Source: Hyaloraphidium curvatum
Lineage: Eukaryota; Monoblepharomycota; Hyaloraphidiomycetes; Hyaloraphidiales; Hyaloraphidiaceae
DNA: 64,000 nucleotides
Direction of reading: 5' to 3'
Assembly: GCA_025558095.1 (NCBI GenBank)
Contig: JAIVFI010000005.1
Coordinates: 124,001-188,000, forward strand
Each line of letters begins with the position of its first letter. Position 1 is the stretch's first letter. The position numbers were made by a program, and so were the translations under genes. A model generated the notes under the pieces. It saw only the letters and a program-made list of their open reading frames with translations. It was not told the origin of the DNA and did not search any database. Of the stretch, positions 10,306 to 20,350 are shown one piece after another.

Positions 10306-11121
10306 GTGAACCTCAGAATCGCGCAGCACCATCACGCCCTCGGCACATCGTCTCCTCGCGAGCGATGCGGGCGAGGAAGAAGCGCAAGAAGGACCCTCTG
10401 TAGCGCGCTCTCGGTGAGGGCGCTGTCCCGGTGAGGGCGGCCGCGCGGCGCGAAGGAAGCTCCTCCCTGACGTCTTCCCGTTCTCCTCCCTGACGTCGCC
10501 CTGCTCTGCTCGTCACCGCTCTGACACTGGACGCGCAGCGCATTGCCGGTCGTGAGGCGGGAGCCGCTCCAAGATACGGCACCCTACCGCTCTTTCGAGG
10601 AGGGTCGGTGGCGCAGTCCGGCTCGCCGGCGTCGACGCTCACTCCGGTCTGGCTTTTGCGCGACAGGATCTTAATCATCTTTGCTTTCGGCTTCATCTGT
10701 AGGCCTCGTACCCCGCAACGCGCGCTCCGTCTGCACCGCCCCGCTATCTCGGTCTCGAACTCCTGCAATTGCTACACGCACCTCTCACACCCACCCCCCA
10801 ATCACAACCAAGGAAATGTGCGTTCGGATTGCGCACCTTCTTTTCGCTTCTGATGCTTTTTTGAAGGAGGACCGCGTCCTTCCACGGTCAACGCGTACCG
10901 ACCTACGCACAGGCCGATGGGAGGCGACCCGGCGGGTTTGCCGTCGGGGTCGATGATGGTAGTTTCGGAGGTTTTGTAAGGTGGCCGAAAGGCCTTGGAG
11001 CCCGTTTGCCGGGCTGTTCGTTCGCAGGTGTTCGGGGCGAGAGGGGGAGGGGTAGTCCACGCGTGTTTTGGTGGTACATTCCGCCGAACCGGCTCTGTCC
11101 TCCTCGCTCTCCTCCGCCACG
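10306..11121. other. Region downstream of the orphan promoter and upstream of the F-box gene
   Basis: No convincing protein-coding exon; frames are short and Arg/Ser/Pro-rich. If the promoter at 10264-10305 is active, an RNA would be made from here. A tRNA A-box-like TGGCGCAGTCCGG (~10609) and a distant B-box-like motif (~10752) are too far apart for a tRNA. Confidence 0.4.
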
Positions 11122-12198
11122 ATGCCTGCGACCGAAGACGCGTCTCTCGACGTGGCCGACGCTTCCGACCCTGCAGAAACACCCTCGGCCGGCTCCGGGG
11201 ACAGCGGCCCCGCACTTCCGCCGGAAGTCCTGGTGCTGGTGTTCCGCGCGCTAAACGACCTGGGCTTAAAGGCCACTCTCCTGGAGTGTTCGGTCGCCTC
11301 GCGGGGCTTTTGGGAGCTGGCGTTCCCGGTACTCTATTCTCGGATCGACTCGAAAGACGTGAAGGACGCGTCTTTCCTCATCGCGGCGACGAAGCACGGC
11401 GCGCTGGTCCGGGAAATGGATCTCGACCGGAGTATCGAACCAGCCCGTGGGGTAGCATATTTGGCGCTATCCGCGGAGCTGCGAGTGCTTCGCATGGCCA
11501 TGAAGCTGGAAGGCGGGGACGCGTTGTTCGCGATCATTTCCACAATGTCGAAACTGGAAACGCTGGTCCTGAGTTCGGCCATGGATCCCCTGCTCGATGC
11601 GCGAATGACCCTGCCGCCGCGTCTGAGGCGCTTGAGGCTGGTCGGACCAGTTTTCCCTAGCGACGGCGCTGCGTTCGCGGAGCGGCTGGATGCCCTGGAG
11701 AACCTGGAATGTCTGGAAATCGACACTTGGGACACGCCAACAAGCTTCTTTGAGCATGTAGCGCGCCGGTCGCGCGTTGTTTCCGCTATCAGGGAGCTCA
11801 GCATCTTTTCTTGGGACCTGTCTGGCGCTCATGCCCTGTTTGAGAGCCCCTCATTCTCGCCCCATAAGCTTGGGATCAACTTTAACTTCCACCCGGACAA
11901 GGTGGAGCTCCCTTCTTCTCTCTCCTCCGTGCGCGGGATCAGGCTCAAAGAGCTCAAGGAGGGCGAGACGTCACTCCTCCCGGAGCTCCTTGGCGTGCTC
12001 CCGCGAGCCGAAAAGCTCTTGGTAACCCACTTTCGCCCGCTCCTGGACGATGACAAGGTCCCCGGTGTGGAAGTTTCCCTGATGCGAAACTACGGCACGG
12101 TCGCGCTGAGCCGCTTGCGCGTCAAGGGGGCGCGGTTGGACGGGGCGGAGCTGGCGATGTGGAGGAGGCTTGCGCCGGGCAGCGTCCCTGACGTTTAG
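11122..12198 (+). CDS. F-box protein with leucine-rich-repeat-like C-terminal region
   Basis: A single-exon gene of 358 residues. An in-frame ATG at 11068 exists, but the start at 11122 (MPATEDASLD) matches the start of the neighbouring copy at 12391 (MPANVDASCG) and is preferred. Residues ~32-75 form an F-box: LPPEVLVLVFRALNDLGLKATLLECSVASRGFWELAFP. The rest has scattered leucine-rich segments (LRVLRMAMKLEGGDAL, LETLVLSSAM, LRRLRLVGPVFP, LECLEIDTWD) as in fungal F-box/LRR proteins. The expected role is substrate recognition in an SCF ubiquitin ligase; the substrate is unknown. The gene is duplicated in tandem, and the downstream copy is broken. Confidence 0.8.
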   Translation: MPATEDASLDVADASDPAETPSAGSGDSGPALPPEVLVLVFRALNDLGLKATLLECSVASRGFWELAFPVLYSRIDSKDVKDASFLIAATKHGALVREMDLDRSIEPARGVAYLALSAELRVLRMAMKLEGGDALFAIISTMSKLETLVLSSAMDPLLDARMTLPPRLRRLRLVGPVFPSDGAAFAERLDALENLECLEIDTWDTPTSFFEHVARRSRVVSAIRELSIFSWDLSGAHALFESPSFSPHKLGINFNFHPDKVELPSSLSSVRGIRLKELKEGETSLLPELLGVLPRAEKLLVTHFRPLLDDDKVPGVEVSLMRNYGTVALSRLRVKGARLDGAELAMWRRLAPGSVPDV

Positions 12199-12349
12199 AT
12201 TGCATAGATGGGCGACATCTTACAGCCTTCGCGGATGCGATTAACTGATCGCCCGCTAGCGTACAGACTATACACGGTGCGCCACGGGGTCTACAAACCA
12301 CACGGATCGCAAGGTGGGTTTCGGCCTACACGGCCTGCCTCGCGGCCGC

Positions 12350-12380
12350 GGAATCGCAGGACGGCCCACATCCCCCTCGC
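12350..12380 (+). repeat. 31-bp dispersed repeat, copy 2
   Basis: Identical to 8529-8559. It ends 10 bases before the ATG of the truncated F-box copy. Confidence 0.75.
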
Positions 12381-12390
12381 ACTCCACCGC

Positions 12391-12841
12391 CATGCCCGCG
12401 AATGTCGACGCGTCCTGCGGGAATGCGCTCGCGCCCGACGCCGCGGAACCGCTCCAGACCGCCGCGGGAGACGACGGCCCCTCGCTCCCGTCCGAGATCC
12501 TCCTGCTCGTGTTCCGCGAGCTCGCCGCGATGAAATGCAAAGCCTCGCTTCTGGAGTGTGCTCTGGCATCGCATTTTTGGCATGAGCTGGCCTTCCCGGT
12601 GCTCTTCTCGGTCCTGGACTCGGACGACGTGCTCAAGAAATCCTTCCTCGTCGCTGCGCGCAAGCACGCGGGCCTCGTGCGGGAGCTGGATCTCGGCGCC
12701 GGCATGGCGACCGTTCTCGCGGCGGCGTGCATCGCGCTGTGCCCGAACCTGCGCTCGCTGCGGAAATCAGAGGGGCGCGCTCGGACGGGGCGGAGCTGAC
12801 GATTTGGAGGAGGCTCGCGGCGGGCAGCATCCCTGACGTTT
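12391..12841 (+). pseudogene. Truncated tandem duplicate of the F-box gene
   Basis: Residues 1-130 align with the intact gene at 11122 (start MPANVDAS, F-box LPSEILLLVFRELAAMKCKASLLECALASHFWHELAFP). At about 12768 the sequence jumps to the last ~20 codons of the intact gene, so the internal ~215 codons are deleted. The junction is out of frame: the open frame ends at 12799, while the relic of the original C-terminus (ending SIPDV and a stop at 12839-12841) is in another frame. The 3' flank (TAGATCGCAT...GCGGATGCGGTT) also resembles the flank of the intact gene, so the duplication included downstream DNA. If translated, a 136-residue protein with only the F-box would be made, which could still bind SKP1. 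Confidence 0.8.
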
Positions 12842-12986
12842 AGATCGCATTGACGGCGAGATCCTAAAGTCCTTGCGGATGCGGTTGCTCACCTGGCTTG
12901 CTACCGCACGCCGCCATAGGTGCGTGAGGGATCCCAAAGGGCTTTTGGACGACTTGGCGCCAGACCCTCGGAGACCTTCCCGGTCC

Positions 12987-14072
12987 ATGGCCGTAGGCCG
13001 CCGCACTGTCGCCGGGGCTGCTGTCTTGGCCTTTATCGGCCTCGCAGCACTGCTGAACCGGCCTCCGGCCGCGCCGCTGGCGCCCGCCGACGCGTCCCTT
13101 CCCGCGTCCCCGCTCCCGCGTCCCGGGTGCGCGTCGTGGCCGGAACATGACCCAAACACGATCTGCGTGGTCGCGCGGACATACGTCGGCCACGCGCCGT
13201 TTCTCTCGACGTTCGTGTCGGCGCTGGCGCACGGCAGGGTGCCGGTAAGGGTGCTCGCGGTCGACACCGAGCCCGGCCGGCTGGACAACGCGACGGGGCG
13301 GCCGTGGGACCTGGCGGGGCTGCTGCGGACAATCAACGCCAATCTGGGATGTCCACGATTGGCGACCCAACTGAAGCTGCGGCCGGAGGACCTGGAGCGG
13401 CACCGGATCGAGGCGGTCGCCCCGGGCGTGAAGGAGCACTTCGAGGAGTGGTGCCAAGACGGCGGGCACCAGTCGTCGTCACACGCCCGCAGCCACGCGC
13501 ACTGCGTCGACAGGCTGACGGGCAGGGACTATACCCTGACGGACGCGGCGCTGGACGCCGTGCTGGGGCCCAACAACACCGACGACCCGTTCGCCTGCGG
13601 GTACGTCCTCGTGACCAACGGGGACAACCTGTATGCGACGGCATTCGGCGAGCATCTGCTCCCCTGGATGGAGGGCGGCGCCGAGGGCCCGGCGGACCTG
13701 ATCGCGTGGGACTTTGTCTCGCGCTACGATGCGCTCAAGATGCCCCCCGAGAAGGATGTCGTCGGCGTAGGCCCGAACCACGCGGTTGCCAGCTACTTTT
13801 ACCAGGGCGCGATTGACCTCGCTGCGGGCATGTTCCGCGCAGCCTGGTTCAGGGAACAGAGGTTGCCCGACGGGTCGCCGGTGCGGACGGTGCGCAACGC
13901 GGTCTTTGGCGGAGGGTGCGACCGCGCGTGCCTCACGGGGACGCTGGGATTGCTGACCGCGGATGGTCTGCTGTTCCATCAGCTGGCAAAGAGGCTGCCG
14001 AGCACGCACCCGGGGACGCAGGGGAGGAGGCGCAAGGTTCTGGTGAGGAGGATACTGGTGTTCCACCAATAG
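12987..14072 (+). CDS. Type II membrane protein, glycosyltransferase-like
   Basis: The frame is open from 12873, but the ATG at 12987 places a basic N-terminus and a signal anchor (VAGAAVLAFIGLAALL) at the start, giving a 361-residue type II topology typical of Golgi glycosyltransferases. The luminal part begins with ICVVARTYVGHAPFLSTFVSAL and RVLAVDTEP, a GT-A-like alternation, and has a VLVTNGDNLYA segment that could provide the metal-binding acidic motif. N-glycosylation sequons occur (NAT, NNT). Conserved cysteines occur in CGY, GGGCDRACL. I do not recognise the exact family; glycosyltransferase is inferred from topology and these motifs. It lies between the F-box relic and a methyltransferase with no evident link. 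Confidence 0.5.
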   Translation: MAVGRRTVAGAAVLAFIGLAALLNRPPAAPLAPADASLPASPLPRPGCASWPEHDPNTICVVARTYVGHAPFLSTFVSALAHGRVPVRVLAVDTEPGRLDNATGRPWDLAGLLRTINANLGCPRLATQLKLRPEDLERHRIEAVAPGVKEHFEEWCQDGGHQSSSHARSHAHCVDRLTGRDYTLTDAALDAVLGPNNTDDPFACGYVLVTNGDNLYATAFGEHLLPWMEGGAEGPADLIAWDFVSRYDALKMPPEKDVVGVGPNHAVASYFYQGAIDLAAGMFRAAWFREQRLPDGSPVRTVRNAVFGGGCDRACLTGTLGLLTADGLLFHQLAKRLPSTHPGTQGRRRKVLVRRILVFHQ

Positions 14073-14254
14073 GCGCTCCAATCCCGTCAGATCTACGTCC
14101 ACGGCGGATGGATGAATACCAGTTCCGATCGTCCACTTGATGACCGGCCGGCCAGGCGATGAATTCGCATCCCGCCTGGCCGGCTTACAAATCCTGCCGC
14201 GCCGACCGACAACCCCCCATCGCTCCCGACGCCGAAGCAACCCCAACCGCGACG

Positions 14255-14937
14255 ATGTCCGCCGCCGCCGCGTGGGACGCGCGCTACGCCGGCCCCGGCT
14301 TCGCGTACGGCACCGCCCCCGACGAGTTCCTCGCGGAATGCACCGCTCTGCTCCCGCGCACCGGCGATGCGCTCTTCCTGGCCGAAGGCGAGGGCCGCAA
14401 CGCGCTGCACGCGCTCAAAAGCACGGAGCTGCGCGCGACGTGCGTGGACCTGTCCCCCGTCGGGCTGGAGAAGGCGCGGCGGCTGTTTGCGGAGAACGGG
14501 ATCGGGGAGGGGAGGTGGACGACCGAGGTGGCGGACCTCTCGGCTTGGGAGGTCGGGAAGGAGCAGTGGGACGCGGTGATTTCGATCTGGGCACACATGC
14601 CGGCGGCGGTGCGGAAGGGGCTGCATACCAGGGTTGTCGAGGGGCTCAAGCCCGGCGGCGTCATGGTCCTGGAGGCCTACAGGCCCAAGCAGTGGGTTGG
14701 CACCCATCATTTGCGCCCGGCATCTTCTGATGATCGACCTCCGATACACTCAGGCTCGAGTTCAAGACCGGCGGCCCGCCCACGGCCGACTTCATGATGA
14801 CCCTGGCCGAGTTGCGGGAGGAGCTCGCGGGGCTGGACTTCGAGATCGGGCGCGAGGTGGAGCGGGAGGTGCACGAGGGGCCGCTGCACGACGGGATGAG
14901 CGCGACGGTGCAGGTGCTGGCGCGCAAGCCGGTGTGA
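14255..14937 (+). CDS. SAM-dependent methyltransferase (class I, TehB/thiopurine-methyltransferase-like)
   Basis: Exons 14255-14691 and 14754-14937; the GTGGGT donor splits a Gln codon and restores frame at LEFKTGG. The product has 206 residues. It starts WDARYAGPGFAYGTAPDEFL, which is the entry segment of small TehB-like methyltransferases. The SAM-binding motif I is FLAEGEGRNALHAL, motif II is CVDLSPVGLEKAR, and the later acidic strand is WDAVISIWAHMP. LKPGGVMVLEAY is the post-motif strand. The tail (TGGPPTADFMMTLAELREEL) matches the family C-terminus. It is probably cytosolic and methylates a small thiol, metalloid or nucleoside; the substrate cannot be told from the sequence. Confidence 0.8.
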
Positions 14938-15190
14938 TGCCTTTGCGGCCGGTCCTGTCGTCCCCGATGTGATTCGATTCCCGAAGCAAAAGGTCACTAC
15001 ATACGCTACTCCGAAGCAAAGCTAGCTACGATTCCCCATGATCAAGATGCGCGAAGGCCCTGACGACCCGCGTTTCCTTTTTTCGTCCCCGCCCACCCAC
15101 GCAAATGAATCAAGATGTTTGCATCCTGTTCGAGACCGCGGTCAATGGAGCACCTGAAGCGGCGCGATCGCACCCACGGCAACCTGGTGT

Positions 15191-17361
15191 TCACGGGAGC
15201 TGGCCGGTGCAGCCCGAGCAGCCCGAACCGCAGCAGTTGGTGATGTTGACGCCGGCGTCCGAGATGACGCAGCAGACCGCTGGAGGTGTCCACCACGGGA
15301 TCAGCCGAGCCGGCGCGCGGATCCGCGCAGAACCAACCGTTCGAGGGGCAGCGGCCGCCACCAATTCCAGCTCCGGCACCTGTGACAGTATCAGTACGGT
15401 GATTATTGAAGTCAGAAGCCCGCACTGGGACCGCCACGCACCCGCGTTGACCCCGAGGCAGTCGCCGCCGCTCCTGCAGTAGGACCCGCACACGACGTCC
15501 TTGTTGTTCTGCCCGCAGCTCTTGAGGCACCTGGTCGGCGGTACCCGGTCAGAACGTGCCGCCCGCGGTCCGATCGCGCGGAGATGCACCCACAGGCCGC
15601 ACTTGTCGCCGCTGGAGCCCGAGAGGCACAGCGGTCCGGTGCACTTTCCATTGTAGCAGCGGGCGCCCTTGTTCGCGTCGCAGCAGGCGGGTCCGGTGGC
15701 CGAGCAGGGGCGGTCGAAGGGGATGCAGTTGACGCACCTGTTGTCCAAGCACGCCTGGGTCGAGGGGCACTGCGACGATCGGGGCGGGGAGATGAGTGAC
15801 GTGGGAGCGGGACCGAGCCAAAAATGCACCCACGCAGGTCGAGCCGCACGTGGAGTATCCCTTCGAGGTGTCGCAGACGCACGAGCACTTGTCGCTGCTC
15901 GGAATGAGGCCCTGGGTGCTGTCGCACTGCGGCGAATCAGGTCAGGATGGAGTCTGTCGCCGGCCGAGCCCCGATCACCCACGGTCGTAGACGTCTTCGG
16001 TACCTGGCACGTGCCGCTGCAGCACACGTTGCCCGAGCAGCAGTCCGACGATGCGGTGCATGTCCCCCCGGCGGCGGAGCAGCAAGGCGTGGACTGGCAC
16101 TTTCCGCCGCAGCAGTAACCACCGCAGCAGTCCGATCCGGCGGAGCACGAGTTGGCGTCCTTGGTGCAGCAGCCGGATCCGGATGACGCGCAGGACTGCG
16201 TGGCCGAGAGGCACTGCGAAGAGCGTTTCAGAGCCGAGCACGAGAAAAGCGTGTCGAACGGTGACCCACGCAAGTGGTTGAGCCGGCAGGGCACGCCGTG
16301 TAGGTAGCAGAATCGCAGATGCACGAGCACTTGTCGCTGCTCTGGATGAGGCCAGTTCCGGAGCACTATAGATGGCGGTGATCGGCGCCGATTAGCATCG
16401 AGATCGCACGGCCGGAACGCGGCACTCACGGTCGCGGGAGCCTTGCACTTGCCGCCGCAGCAAACGTTGCCCGAGCAGCAGTCCGACGAGACGGAGCAGG
16501 TGTCGTCGGTGCCCGCGCAGCACCTCCCCGTGCCGCCGATTCCTCCGGTCGCGTCGCACTTTCCGGTGAGGCACTGCATGGCAGGAGGAAATGGCGGCAT
16601 AAGCACAAAAGGGCAAGCACTGCATGTCCGATACGCACGCAGATGCCGGACGAGCCGCAAGCAGAGTAGCCGGTCTTGCACTGGCAGCCGCAGCCGTCCC
16701 CAGTGGGCTCGCTGTTGGGATCCTTGGCGGCGCACTGCAAAAGATCGGATGGGAAGCCAGATGCATCAGAAGCCAGGCGGAGCGTTGACAAGGGGACGCA
16801 GCTCACGGTCGTCGCGGTTTCCGGAGCCTTGCACTTGCTTCCGCAGCACACGTTGCCCGAGCAGCAGTCCCCCGAGGCGGCGCAGGTTTCGCCAGTCTTG
16901 GTGCAGCAAGTTCCTGCCGAGCTGCAGTCCTGCGTCGAGGTGCACTGCCAAGGGAGCCCGCATCAGCGATATAAATCACAATGATCAGGTGAGGTGCACG
17001 CACGCAGGCGAAGGGCCCCGATCCGCAGACGGTCGTGCCCAAGGCGCAGTTGCAGATGCACTTGGAGGTACCCGAGTCGTACTGGACCACGAGGGGGGCG
17101 GTGCACGAAGGCGTCGGGAGGGCGACCTGGCGCTTGGCGGGGCGGCGGAGTCCGGGCTTCTCGGCGACCACGGGGTTGGCGGCGACGACGGCGGGGTTGG
17201 CGGCGCCGTGCTTGGCGGCGGGAACCGCGGGAACGAGGACTGCGGTGACGCTGGTCAGGGCGGCAGGGATGTGGAGGAGGGCGGGAAGCCGTACACATCA
17301 CGGCCATGGCGAGGGCGGCGCCGAGCGCCGCGACTACGGCGAACGACGTGGAATGCTTCAT
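15191..17361 (-). CDS. Secreted cysteine-rich protein made of repeated CC-x-CC modules on phase-0 exons (about 11 exons)
   Basis: Exons on the minus strand: 17361-17297, 17250-17004, 16944-16807, 16734-16639, 16573-16430, 16365-16270, 16213-15983, 15926-15834, 15769-15594, 15530-15442 and 15379-15191. It starts with a signal peptide (MKHSTSFAVVAALGAALAMAV). Most of the body consists of cysteine modules of two kinds: CSGNVCCGGKCKAP-type double-Cys knots, and SSDKCSCICD/CGSSGIC-type short modules. Exons 3 to 9 all begin in phase 0 with a Cys codon directly after CAG, so modules coincide with exons. It has no transmembrane or enzyme motif; a disulphide-rich wall or effector-like protein is likely. 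The last exon holds Cys-rich sequence in two frames (RCPSNGWFCADP, then CCVISDAG...CCGSGCSGC), implying a 1-nt frameshift or assembly error. Confidence 0.7.
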
Positions 17362-18087
17362 GTCGACGGCCGGTTGGAGGGCGAGGCGGTCGGGAGGTCT
17401 TTGGTCACGATTGATTCAACGACGAGTTCGGGAGACGTGCTCGAAAAGGGTTGATCAATCGGCCGGTGGCCGGAGGCTGGGCGTGGAGGCTGGGGAAGGT
17501 TCCCCCCCTCTCGCATCGCCCAACATCCATTTCCACATTGCGATTTCCCTCTCCCTGGATCCGGTAAGCGATGCCGAGTGATTTGGGCATGCGTTCGCCG
17601 AATGTGTGGCGCTCGTTCAGCCTCCCCAAGACTACCGCTGATTCACACGCGGGAAATGAATCGACCGTGGCTTCCTGCCCACGTCGATCTCGGGCGGGGT
17701 TTGGTCCGGAGATCAAATTGCTTTGCACAAGGCAACATCTTCTCGAACATGGCCCAATCGCTTCACCCAGTGAAGCTTCACCCACGGCGCTCCGGCAGGG
17801 AGCCGACCCGAGCAGTACCCCGCCGTTGGTTGCCCCCCCCCCCCCGCGCACGCCCAGGCCCATCTAGAGTATCATGTCCTCGCGGGCCTCGGAGGAGCGC
17901 GGCAACGGTCTATCCGCCCCGCTGCTGCATGCCGGTTGTCGGCATGTGAGCACCCTTGTTCAGGGTCCGGATCCTCTACACAATCAACCCTGGCGACCCA
18001 TTTTGGGACGCAATCTGACTCCCACACATCGTGACTCCCATCGACCGCGTTACCCTTCGCTCCCCTCCTAGCCCTCACCGCTCCGAA
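17362..18087. other. Divergent intergenic region
   Basis: Between the Cys-rich gene (minus) and the small gene at 18088 (plus). It holds the promoters of both. A run of about 14 C lies near 17836-17849. No coding sequence recognised. Confidence 0.45.
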
Positions 18088-18666
18088 ATGTCTGCCGCCC
18101 CCGTCGGCCCCGGGCAGCAGAACCCTGCCATCTCCCCCGTCGTGGACCCCGCGCACCCCGAGGACGCCAAGCTCCACGAGGAGCTGACCAAGCTGTGCCA
18201 GGACACCGTGAACGAGATTGCCAAGCACCGTGGGTGTAGTCCCATGCTTGTGTTTACAGCTTGTGGGAAGCTCGCGGGGTCGGCTCCGCGGGGCGGCCAT
18301 GGCCGAGCGCGGGTCGGCCGATGCTTCCGGCCGGGGCCCGCGCTGATCCTGCTCCGTCTGCAGAGGGGGACAAGCCCGCCATCGAGAAGCTCAAGAACGA
18401 CGCTTTCGCGACCATCGATTCCACGCACTTTGCCCTGAAGCCCTCGGTATGCGTCCTGCCCGGGGGGCATGGCCTGCTGATCCCCGACCCATCACCTTCG
18501 GCAGCTCTCGCAGCACCGCGCCGACGCCAAGAAGTACATCACGGAAGCCGCCGCCAAGAACTCTCAGGCCGTGCCCGGGGGCATCGGCGGGCCCACGACC
18601 GGGCCCGGGCAGAAGCCGCCCACGGGGGACGTGTCGGGGCCGACGCAGGGTAAGTCCCAAGGGTAA
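18088..18666 (+). CDS. Small hypothetical protein, three exons
   Basis: Exons 18088-18229, 18364-18446 and 18505-18666 (donors GTGGGT and GTATGC, acceptors CTGCAG and CGGCAG) encode 128 residues. The N-terminal two thirds is helical and charged (HPEDAKLHEELTKLCQDTVNEIAKH, then KPAIEKLKNDAFATIDSTHFALKPS and HRADAKKYITEAAAKN); the tail is Gly/Pro/Thr-rich (GGIGGPTTGPGQKPPTGD). No signal peptide. The stop at 18664-18666 is preceded by a perfect GTAAGT donor at 18651, so an isoform with a further exon is possible, but no good continuation was seen. No family recognised; the clean intron phases support a real gene. Confidence 0.6.
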
Positions 18667-18871
18667 CGACGGGGAGTTCAAGTCGAAGGGCAGAGGGACG
18701 AGGGCGCCGAGCAGCACGTGTTTGTGGCCGGCGCCGCGTGGCGTCGGCCGTCGTTCAATCCAACGTCACCCGGATGACCCTACCCCATGCCCTCATCCTG
18801 ATCCTGGCCTGCGATCGTTCCATTTCCTAGCTCGCCAGGCTCCCAACCACGAACCATGCATCCTTTTCTTT

Positions 18872-19831
18872 TCACACTCGATCCTTGCTCCCGGCTTGAT
18901 CTACGGGAGGCACGCAGACCTTCTTGTGCTCCGTCCAATCCTTCCGTTTGCACTCCTTCGAGCAGTACGAGACCCCCTTGCACCGCGAGCACCTCCGAAA
19001 CGTGGCCGCGCAGGCAGGGTCCGCGGAGCTGGCACCGCACTTTGCGTCGCAGCAGACGAGCTGGTACGGCCGCACGCCGCCTTCCCTGTTTGCCTTCTTC
19101 TGCCACGTCTGGCCCCGCCTCATGAACACGGGGTCACATGGACCGCAGACGGGGAACATGTACGATCTGAAGGTCCAGGGCCACGTGCCGCGATCGAGGC
19201 TGTTCAGCACGAAGAAGCCTTGCGAGGCGCGGCCGCAGCCGAGGCAGCGGGGACGGCGGGCCACGAAGAGCACCTCGCCCTCGGTCTTCGCAAGTTCCTC
19301 CATGGAGTCGAACGCCCTTGTGGTGTCGAAGCCGACGGGGTGCAGAATCTCGGCCGGCACTTCCTTCCGCCGCCGCACCGCGCGCTCCTCGAACGTGGGG
19401 TCCGACGAGCCTTCGGGCCACGAGGCGCAGATCAGCAGCTCGATGTCCAGCGGCTGCCTCCCGTTCTCGGGGGCAGGGAGCGAGCGGCCGCCTCCCGTGG
19501 CCATCGCCCTGAGCAGCTCCGAGGCGGCTGCGGCGCACCGCCCTCCGCTCGCGCAAACCGCGACGACGCCCACCGCGACGGCATCCGGCTGAGGCCGCCC
19601 GAGAAGCACGTCTACCACGAACGCGCCCGGTCCCTTTTTACTGCACCCGTTGCAGCGCTTCGCGGTGCGGCGCGCCTCGTCTTCGCCCATCCGGCGGGCC
19701 ACCGCCGCCGTGGCGCCGCGGTTGTCCTCGTGGAGGGCCATGTCGGGGGGTACCGGGAGGGCGCTGATGGTGTAGGAGTGCTCGAGGCGGGTGCCGTCGT
19801 AGACGGCGATGCAGATGGGCGTAGCTTCCAT
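18872..19831 (-). CDS. MYND zinc-finger protein, copy 1
   Basis: 319 residues from an ATG at 19831 that matches the start of the copy at 21840 (MEATPICIAVYDG versus MEATLVSIAVYDG). The C-terminus carries a MYND finger: CSRCKGVSYCSKECKRKDWTEHKKVC, preceded by CGASSADPAC, giving the C-x2-C...C-x2-C...YCSxxCQ-x-DW-x2-H-x3-C zinc pattern. The rest is a ~260-residue domain with several Cys pairs (CNGC, CLGC, CGPC) that may bind more zinc. MYND fingers are protein-protein interaction modules, common in large numbers in chytrid and basidiomycete genomes. No SET or ankyrin domain is present. It forms an inverted pair with 21840-22763, and the sulfotransferase gene lies between. Confidence 0.85.
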   Translation of the reverse strand: MEATPICIAVYDGTRLEHSYTISALPVPPDMALHEDNRGATAAVARRMGEDEARRTAKRCNGCSKKGPGAFVVDVLLGRPQPDAVAVGVVAVCASGGRCAAAASELLRAMATGGGRSLPAPENGRQPLDIELLICASWPEGSSDPTFEERAVRRRKEVPAEILHPVGFDTTRAFDSMEELAKTEGEVLFVARRPRCLGCGRASQGFFVLNSLDRGTWPWTFRSYMFPVCGPCDPVFMRRGQTWQKKANREGGVRPYQLVCCDAKCGASSADPACAATFRRCSRCKGVSYCSKECKRKDWTEHKKVCVPPVDQAGSKDRV

Positions 19832-20350
19832 TTTGTGTGTCGCTGACGTGTCAGGGGTCGTTTGTTTACTGAGCGCCGGGCGGCGTTGCTGCCCCATTTT
19901 TCGGCCTTCACCCCGCACCGCATTGAGGCATGTTGCCGAGCTTCCGCTCCCAACCTGCGTTGCCGGAGGAATTTTGCTCCCCGCCATCGCCGCCAGATCC
20001 CCCTCCCTGATCACGGACTCCGTCCGCGACAATCCAGGAGCTTCAGTGCTCCTAATCCGGAATCCACTCGATCAGAGTAACATCTTTGCCTGCAGCGCCA
20101 ACTGCCTGGGTGCCGCAGGCCCGACCTGCGATGCGGGCCCGCATTCAAGGGATTGGCCTCCAGCAACCCCAGTCCTCGCGAACCACGGGAGAATGGAGAC
20201 CCGCCCGGGACACGGTGGAAGAGGCGGAAGAAGGACTTGATCGAAAAGGCCGGCAGGGACTCGGCCGGAAGTCGGAAAGCGGCTGCGGACGGCTCGACGC
20301 GCCACGGACAGCGGCGCGTAAACACCTGCCTGGCATCCTCGGACAAAGCG
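19832..20350. other. Divergent promoter region between MYND copy 1 and the sulfotransferase
   Basis: About 520 bp separating two divergent genes. Frames extending into it from both sides lack conserved sequence, so I treat it as untranslated. No clear TATA box. Confidence 0.45.

Noticed and set aside
10600-10765. A-box-like TGGCGCAGTCCGG with a B-box-like motif downstream
   Set aside because: The two are ~145 bp apart, too far for a tRNA, and no pairing stems are visible.
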